DNA from: Volutella citrinella
Taxonomy: Eukaryota; Ascomycota; Sordariomycetes; Hypocreales; Nectriaceae
Length of the DNA: 64,000 nt
Direction: 5' to 3'
Assembly (NCBI GenBank): GCA_034401135.1
Contig: JAWZSP010000001.1
Span: forward strand, 2,728,001 to 2,792,000
The first letter of the stretch is position 1. Every line of letters begins with the position of its first letter. The translations under genes and the position numbers were made by a program. Of the stretch, positions 58,736-64,000 are shown in pieces. Below the pieces are notes generated by a model. The model was given only the letters and a program-made list of their open reading frames with translations, did no database searches and was not told where the DNA came from.

Positions 58736-60620
58736 CTAGGTACAATTGATCTCGCAAATGCTGTAGAGAGAATCTTGGGTGCTGCAGACGGCGTTGTAGT
58801 AAGTGCACTCTAGGCATTGGCACACCTGATTGGCCCAGTTTGCTTGTCCCGGACTCTAGAATGCCACGGCGATGGCGGGAAGCTGGGTTAGCCGACTGGC
58901 CTCGACCCCTTCCTGTCTCGCTTGTCTTTCTTCGTGGCACTGGCAGACTAGAAAAGCTCGCGACGGACGCCATCCCTGATGCGATGCTCAGCAGGAGTGT
59001 TGGTAGTAGCGGAGAAGGGAGTTGCATGTCGACAGTTGCTTAGGGTGTGGTTGCTGGGATGCTTCGCCTCAGCGCAGAGGCTCAACACAATTCCGCATCG
59101 CAGACGTTGGCGGTATGACCGGCACTATAACAGCGAGTACACACCTTGGACCAGTCCATAGTTGCCTCGATACAATTCTTCTCCCGCAGACTGCAGAAGA
59201 AGACTTTCAACGAGGACCAAGTCTTCTTGTCTCTATGACGGCCGATGACGATCATGCCATGTGTATGCCGAGTTGTGCCAACTGCGAGGAGCTCTTCCAT
59301 GGTCATAAAACCCGGGCCGTCAGTTCGCTCAGGAAACTCGAGGATAACGAACATGGCTTCATGACCCGCAGAGTCATGAACAGTGCGTGCTTCCACCAGG
59401 GGCTTAGGCGCCTCCGCATCTGAGACCGCTCCCCACAATCCCAGGAAGGTCTCTACCTGCTTTTTGTACGAAGAGATATAGAGCACTGTGATGGGTCGAT
59501 TGTCATCGCGACACAAGGTTGTCCATTGGTAGATCGCGAGCATGTACGCCATGGCGAATTGGGCTTGCTCGGGGCTGTTACAGCTAGTGCCGGCAGCCAC
59601 AGCTCGAGCATTAGGCAGTTCGACATGGGCTACCTGTTACTTGGCTTTCCGACTGTTCAAAGCTGCGAGCTGCATCTTCATGTTACGGGAGCCAGCCGAA
59701 GAGCCGCGGTTGACAATTTGCATGGAACCTGCGTAGAAGTGTAGTACGGCGAAGTTGACTGCCGAGCCGTTTGATCAGTTGTTCTCAGTCAGGAATTGGT
59801 CGTTTTTGCCAGCGTCGGACACATGCTTCATCAAACTCTTGTGTCGTTGGAAAGAGAACCAAGTGTCTGATCATCGCAGATCGGCCAAGATCGAAAGAGG
59901 GGGGATTGCTTTGTGTCTCCTATGGCTAAGTGCAGCGCGTTAGGGAACTTGGCCAAGGAGGTAAGATGCAGAGGTTCAGGGAGACTAGGTGCCTGATCGA
60001 CAATGACGAAACCAACGTCCAAGGTTATCGACGTGGTTCTTCTATTGTGCAACTGCGACGGGAGTACCGATGAGGACGCGACCGCGAAGAACGAACGTCC
60101 GGAGAAGGTTCGACGCTGCCTCCTTGTGCTGTGCGTAGTTGGTTGCAAAGCTATCTGAGGCGGAAACCTTCTGTTCCACAGCAGCAGCATAGGCCAGGAA
60201 CTCATTTGGGTGGAGCAGTGCGTATGTCCTGGCTGCATAGCTCACACTGGCTTCCACGTCGGCCGCATTGTGGAGAGCGTGGTATGCTTTGTTCCGATGA
60301 TCAACAAGGTCGCGAGCCATCTTCTGAAATGGGGTCTGCTTGGCGGGGGTGACCTCTTGATGAGCGGATGGGAACATAGCGGCCTGCTCTGATATGCAAG
60401 GCATGATGCGGTAGACTGCCATATCGGTGTCGCTCAGCGCCTTCACCCATCGGTTGTAATCATCCCGTCCCCTGCGAGAGCATTGCCGCCTACCAGCCAC
60501 AAGACGTTGTAACCTCGAACAAGAGATACCGTGGCAACTGCAAGTGCGGTCGTGCTCTTACTCAGTGCCGGTTTGTTGGGGATGGTTCAAGCCGCCACTG
60601 TCATCATTGTGAACATGCTC
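58736..60620 (-). pseudogene. Decayed SF1 (UPF1/NAM7-like) helicase with C-terminal zinc knuckle
   Basis: Pieces of one protein can be read in order on the minus strand, but in shifting frames. A degraded Walker A area near 60540-60600 (ALSKSTTALAVATVSLVRGY, lacking GxxGxGK) comes first. Next is a helical block at 60042-60500. Motif II/III-like VDQAPSLPEP and ALHLAIGDTKQSPLF follow at about 59860-59995. Then comes a C-terminal helicase block (ITVLYISSYKKQVETFLGLW...GMIVIGRH) at 59082-59600, a zinc knuckle CTRCYSAGHTANVC, and finally a Cys-rich tail near 58736-58860 matching the 78-aa ORF at 24.2 kb. At least three frameshifts and a TAA at 59637-59639 interrupt it. Helicase identity rests on motif order and is moderately secure. 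Confidence 0.6.
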
Positions 60621-60760
60621 GGCCGCCAGATGTTGCGTGCCATGGGGAACGCCATCGTCAATACCGCCATCTTCTTCATTCTTTTTACTCCATTTCGGAC
60701 CGGGTTTCCCAATTCAGCCTCACTCTTGCTCGGCGACCACCTTTCCGTGAGAAGGGGTAT

Positions 60761-61005
60761 AGTATTAAGCAAGTTTAGTATTAAGCAAGTTTAGTATTAA
60801 GCAAGTTTAGTATTAAGCAAGTTTAGTATTAAGCAAGTTTAGTATTAAGCAAGTTTAGTATTAAGCAAGTTTAGTATTAAGCAAGTTTAGTATTAAGCAA
60901 GTTTAGTATCAGGCAAGTTTAGTATTAAGCAAGTTTAGTATTAAGCAAGTTTAGTATCAGGCAAGCTTAGTATCAGGCAAGCTTAGTATCAGGCAAGCTT
61001 AGTAT
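60761..61005. repeat. 16-bp satellite, 15 tandem copies
   Basis: Fifteen complete head-to-tail units fill 60761-61000, followed by a partial AGTAT. Eleven units are AGTATTAAGCAAGTTT. Unit 10 is AGTATCAGGCAAGTTT. Units 13-15 are AGTATCAGGCAAGCTT. Unit length is not a multiple of three, so it cannot be a coding repeat in one frame. It lies between the helicase relic and another broken gene. Confidence 0.95.
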
Positions 61006-61189
61006 CTACCAGGATAAGGCGTTTTCTGGTCAGAGGCTGGCCAGCACCGCGAGGCATACTGAAGAGGCGCTGGATAATTGATATGCCATTACCCACAAAG
61101 GTCCCGTCTTCTTTGCTGGTCCCCGAAACCTTCCCGCCACTCAAGAGTCTGCGCTCGGTACATGTATCTCTACATTGAAGCTGCATTCT

Positions 61190-61640
61190 CTTCGGTTCTA
61201 TGGACAATGGAGCCCCAGACAAAAGACTACTCAATGCCCATCCTGTGTCCATGGCCTATTGAAACGTTTCCCTAGAAGGGTTGCTGTTCTCATTCCTCTT
61301 ACCATGAAGGACTCAGGGAGCCAGAAGTCGGGACTGGACACTCCAGGAGCTCGAAGATTGGCTCAACGCATATCGCAGAGTCTGCGATGTCACCTTGGCA
61401 GACATTTGCAACTTACGTGACCATCGCCTAACCAAGACGCTCAAGGAGTCCTTATTGTCGAAACGGCATTCCACCGCGCAGAGACCCTAGCGGCACTGCA
61501 CCAATCCAGAGACAATTACAACGAGGCAGTTAAAGCTTGGGCACATGAGCACATCACCTCACCCGTCTCGATCACAGAGACACCAAGGGTGATGCATAGC
61601 ACGCTCGCCGCATTCCACTACCCTCAGGTACTCCTGTCAA
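61190..61640 (+). pseudogene. Broken gene of unknown family
   Basis: Coding-like peptides follow each other in different plus-strand frames: QCPSCVHGLLKRFPRRVAVL with a CxxC pair at about 61227-61290, then WTLQELEDWLNAYRRVCDVT and ADICNLRDHRLTKTLKES to about 61460, then LAALHQSRDNYNEAVKAWAH and SITETPRVMHSTLAAFHYPQ to about 61630. Each is interrupted by a frameshift. The order and character suggest one ancestral protein, possibly from a mobile element, but I do not recognise the family. Confidence 0.45.
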
Positions 61641-61660
61641 TTTCGCCCTATTCTCAGTCC

Positions 61661-61745
61661 AAGTTCATCTTTCGTACTTCTTTCGAATTTTGAACCGCTT
61701 CTATGAACCTATATTTTTTTCTACGCAGTTTCACCCGCCAGCTGC
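61661..61745 (+). repeat. Partial third copy of the 196-bp repeat
   Basis: TTCATCTTTCGTACTTC, ACCGCTTCTATGAACC and CTACGCAGTTTCACCCGCC match, with substitutions, the 3' half of repeat unit 2 (about 25617-25706). It lies directly downstream of the broken gene at 61190-61640 and upstream of the small ORF at 61963. Confidence 0.55.
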
Positions 61746-61962
61746 CACACATCTTCAACGCACAATCATTTTATTCAGCACGCGCGGATCCAAAAAAACA
61801 TCTATCTTCTCACCTCTTCCACGGAATCCTCTCTCTCCTTCTTTCTCTTCTTCACAAACGCAATCTCCCTCCCACTACGCACACCACCAACCCAACATTC
61901 CACAGCACCTTCTACCCATTCTTTACCTCCCCTATCCTTTTACTACTTACCTCGCTACCATC

Positions 61963-62223
61963 ATGGCAGGCGACAAAAAGGACGAGGACGATGCCGACGT
62001 TGAGGATACGTTCGACCAACCGCATGATGACTACCGTTCGGCTAGATCGGGCCTTCTGGTCGGTTTGCCTCTTTTCGACGACCAGTTCCCTCCTGGTTTC
62101 CATCCAGAGACAGTCAAACGTCTCGGAGCCGGACTGATGGGCGGACTCCGAGTGGAAGCACAGTTTGCCATCGCCATAAGTCCGCCCCAACCATGCTCGC
62201 CCCCGAGCCTCCGTTCCTTATAA
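61963..62223 (+). CDS. Small acidic protein of unknown function, 86 aa
   Basis: The frame begins at an ATG in good context (CATCATGGC) after a CT-rich leader of about 150 nt, like expressed fungal genes. The product starts MAGDKKDEDDADVEDTFDQP and has a plausible folded part (SGLLVGLPLFDDQFPPGFHP, then VKRLGAGLMGGL). The last 20 codons look less coding-like, so an unrecognised donor site near 62130-62180 or truncation by mutation is possible. No relatives recalled. Confidence 0.4.
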   Translation: MAGDKKDEDDADVEDTFDQPHDDYRSARSGLLVGLPLFDDQFPPGFHPETVKRLGAGLMGGLRVEAQFAIAISPPQPCSPPSLRSL

Positions 62224-62252
62224 CAAATATTCCCCAAACGCCAAAGTAGTGT

Positions 62253-62288
62253 AGCAATAGTAGCAGCAATAGTAGCAGCAATAATAGC
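62253..62288. repeat. 12-bp minisatellite, three copies
   Basis: AGCAATAGTAGC occurs twice (62253-62264, 62265-62276), followed by AGCAATAATAGC. It lies just 3' of the 86-aa ORF. Confidence 0.85.
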
Positions 62289-62850
62289 TCCGTTTCTCTG
62301 CCCTATGCCTGTCTTATGCTCAATCTCAATTCCATGAGGGCTTCCCAGCGGGCCCCAATCAGCCCCATCTAATCCTTTTGTTCTTCCGACTTAGCATTCT
62401 ACTCCTGGGAAAGCTTGTTGTGTGCTTGGACGAGATCATTGTACGCCTTCAGTCGAACCCCAGCATCGACCTTAAATATGCTGATTGCAGTCTTAGCACA
62501 ACAGCCAAGGCTTGCGTTTCTTCTCAGCTTCCTCTCACCTAATAACTCCCGTAACCCCTTCCTCTTCTTCATCCACCCCAAAATATTTCGTCGCCTCAAC
62601 TCCAATATCACTCCAATTGCATCCCACGTCATTTTCTTTTCCTTCACCACAACACACCACAGCTCCTAGATGAGATTAGCAAACCGAAAAAAATTACAAG
62701 AGGTTGTTGTCCTATACAATTTTTTTTCTCTTCAGCAAGATCGCTGACTCTATTAGCTGTCAATACCATAGGTCTTAAACCAGCGCCGGAGCAAGCGAGG
62801 AGTTCCCCATTCAGACTTCCACTGAGCAAGCAACAATTTTCTCCAACAGG
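62289..62850. other. Intergenic or decayed sequence
   Basis: A minus-strand frame of 83 codons (62399-62650, MVKEKKMTWDAIGVILELRR...) is basic and somewhat helix-like but has no known relatives. The end of this stretch may be an untranslated or upstream exon of the broken gene starting at 62906. Confidence 0.3.
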
Positions 62851-63743
62851 GTACATCAATCCCGTATTATTTACTGGGTGGGCTCTGCTAACAATTATGT
62901 TTTAGATGGCGCCTCAAAAGTCCGCTGGGAAGCCAAAGCCAGGAAATTCTGGCAAGATCACACCCACGGCGAAGGTCACCAAGCCAAAGAAAGCAATCGA
63001 CAGCAGTCCGACCCTCTCTTGCAGCAGCTTTAGGAGACACAATAGGCTATACCGGGCTTTCATGGGATCGTGCCGCGAAGGTGTTGAGGCTGGGAACAGC
63101 GCTGCCTCTGGCCCAACCCTTCCGCAATTCCTCGGCGTGCTTATGGGTATGCCAAACCGAGATGAGGCCCACCTAGGAGATCCATGGATCAAGTATGTCG
63201 AAATCCACCCCTCCCCGGTAGCTCTACTTCGACGCTCTGCATCCGAGTTCCGCGCCCCAGACGGTGGGAAGTTTACTGTCTAGCTCGACGCGGAGGCGGA
63301 GGGAGGACACCACTGGTATCTTGTGGCTCATAACCCGGATTACGCTGAGGGGATGCCGCCTGTTAAAGACCACTAAGCCTGCTGAATCTAGTAAGAAGGC
63401 TAGTATGCTAAAGCAGAAGCTAAGGTCGAAGCTCTTGCGAAGGACAAAGATGGCTACCCAATAGAGAAAGAGTAGAAAGAATGAGGATTCAAGTGAAGCT
63501 TAAGCTTCAAGTTCTGATAGTGACCCCCAAGAGGAAGCTACAAGTGAACCTGAGTGATACATTCGCTATGTGACAGACGGCTCAGATATGGGCATCGATT
63601 GGCCTAGCAAATATTCTCCCGAAGATGAGCGTAAGGAATATGGATCTCAAGATCCTGTTCCTGAACCACATAAAAGCGATGCCCAGGATTCTGCTTTTGT
63701 CTTACGATCCATGGGTTGGGACAGGTTATCCTTTCCGAGATAG
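62851..63743 (+). pseudogene. Stop-riddled gene with an intron at its start codon
   Basis: A likely intron (62851-62905: GTACAT donor, GCTAAC branch, TTTTAG acceptor, 55 nt) ends immediately before ATG 62906. The frame is open for 125 codons: a Lys/Pro-rich leader (MAPQKSAGKPKPGNSGK), then SGPTLPQFLGVLMGMPNRDE and DPWIKYVEIHPSPVALLRRS, ending KFTV and a TAG. The same frame continues past the TAG as LDAEAEGGHHWYLVAHNPDY. More coding-like pieces follow in another frame to about 63743 (TSEPE, stop, YIRYVTDGSDMGIDWPSKY). Several stops fit CAG to TAG or CAA to TAA changes, as RIP would cause. The family is unknown. Confidence 0.5.
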
Positions 63744-64000
63744 CCCAGATCATTATGAGAATAACACTGAGATGGTCACCCGTTTCTTACCACACAAGTG
63801 CAGTACGTTAAGCCTTCGCATTCACAATTCCGGTCCGGGGTCAGATGCGGGCCTGCCCCGTGCAGGACGCGGCGTCCGGGCCGGTGTGGAGCAAGAGGCA
63901 GCCCGGGTTGGGTCCGGGTTGGGCCAATTGCAGGACAAGACACGCGACAGTGGAGAGCAGTGATGCTCAGTTCGTGGAGTGGCTTTTGACATCCTGACAT
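63744..64000. other. Window end, GC-rich patch
   Basis: No gene recognised. At 63900-63935 a CCGGGTTGGG motif occurs twice in a short G-rich run. Composition changes sharply from the AT-rich relic to about 70% GC here, suggesting a junction between unrelated sequences. Confidence 0.35.

Noticed and set aside
60761..61005. CRISPR-like array
   Set aside because: The units are contiguous without spacers and the organism is a eukaryote; it is a simple satellite.

Overview
This window comes from the nuclear genome of a filamentous ascomycete, most likely a Sordariomycete. Its genes carry many 50-75 nt GT...AG introns with CTGAC/CTAAC-like branch sites. It encodes a fungal DopA, MON1, a Zn2Cys6 regulator, a non-canonical fungal bZIP, an NF-X1 zinc-finger protein, PEX10, and a small secreted protein with a Kex2-type KR site. 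Exon structures were worked out by reading splice sites and checking codon phase by hand. I had no alignments, so species and orthology are inference.

Layout. 0-5 kb: an acidic C-terminal tail of an upstream gene, a small secreted protein (minus) and a bZIP factor (plus). 5.5-13.7 kb: dopA (minus, 6 exons) and mon1 (plus, single exon), divergent across about 550 bp; both act in Golgi/endosome/vacuole traffic. 13.8-19.3 kb: two uncharacterised, mostly disordered proteins. 19.9-22.1 kb: a membrane-anchored type-B carboxylesterase. 22.1-27.1 kb: a gene-poor accessory island with a 78-codon Cys-rich ORF, a duplicated promoter-like segment and a tandem 196-bp repeat. 27.2-31.4 kb: pyruvate carboxylase in 12 exons, four of them 6, 8, 12 and 21 nt long. 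36.6-37.3 kb: mitochondrial pyruvate carrier subunit MPC1. 40.7-46.2 kb: an NF-X1/R3H protein convergent with a BEM46-type hydrolase. 51.3-57.9 kb: an LYAR-type nucleolar zinc-finger protein, PEX10 and a Zn2Cys6 transcription factor. 58.7-64 kb: a second accessory island with a decayed SF1 helicase carrying a zinc knuckle, a 15-copy 16-bp satellite and further broken genes.

The core genes are intact and look like housekeeping or regulatory functions: membrane trafficking, pyruvate metabolism, peroxisome biogenesis and transcription. The two accessory islands share two sequence families. One is the Cys-rich C-terminal segment at 24.2-24.4 kb and about 58.74-58.94 kb (minus). The other is the repeat at 25.3-25.7 kb and 61.66-61.75 kb. 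This suggests both islands received pieces of the same mobile or expanding family. The most unusual intact feature is the run of micro-exons in the pyruvate carboxylase gene.
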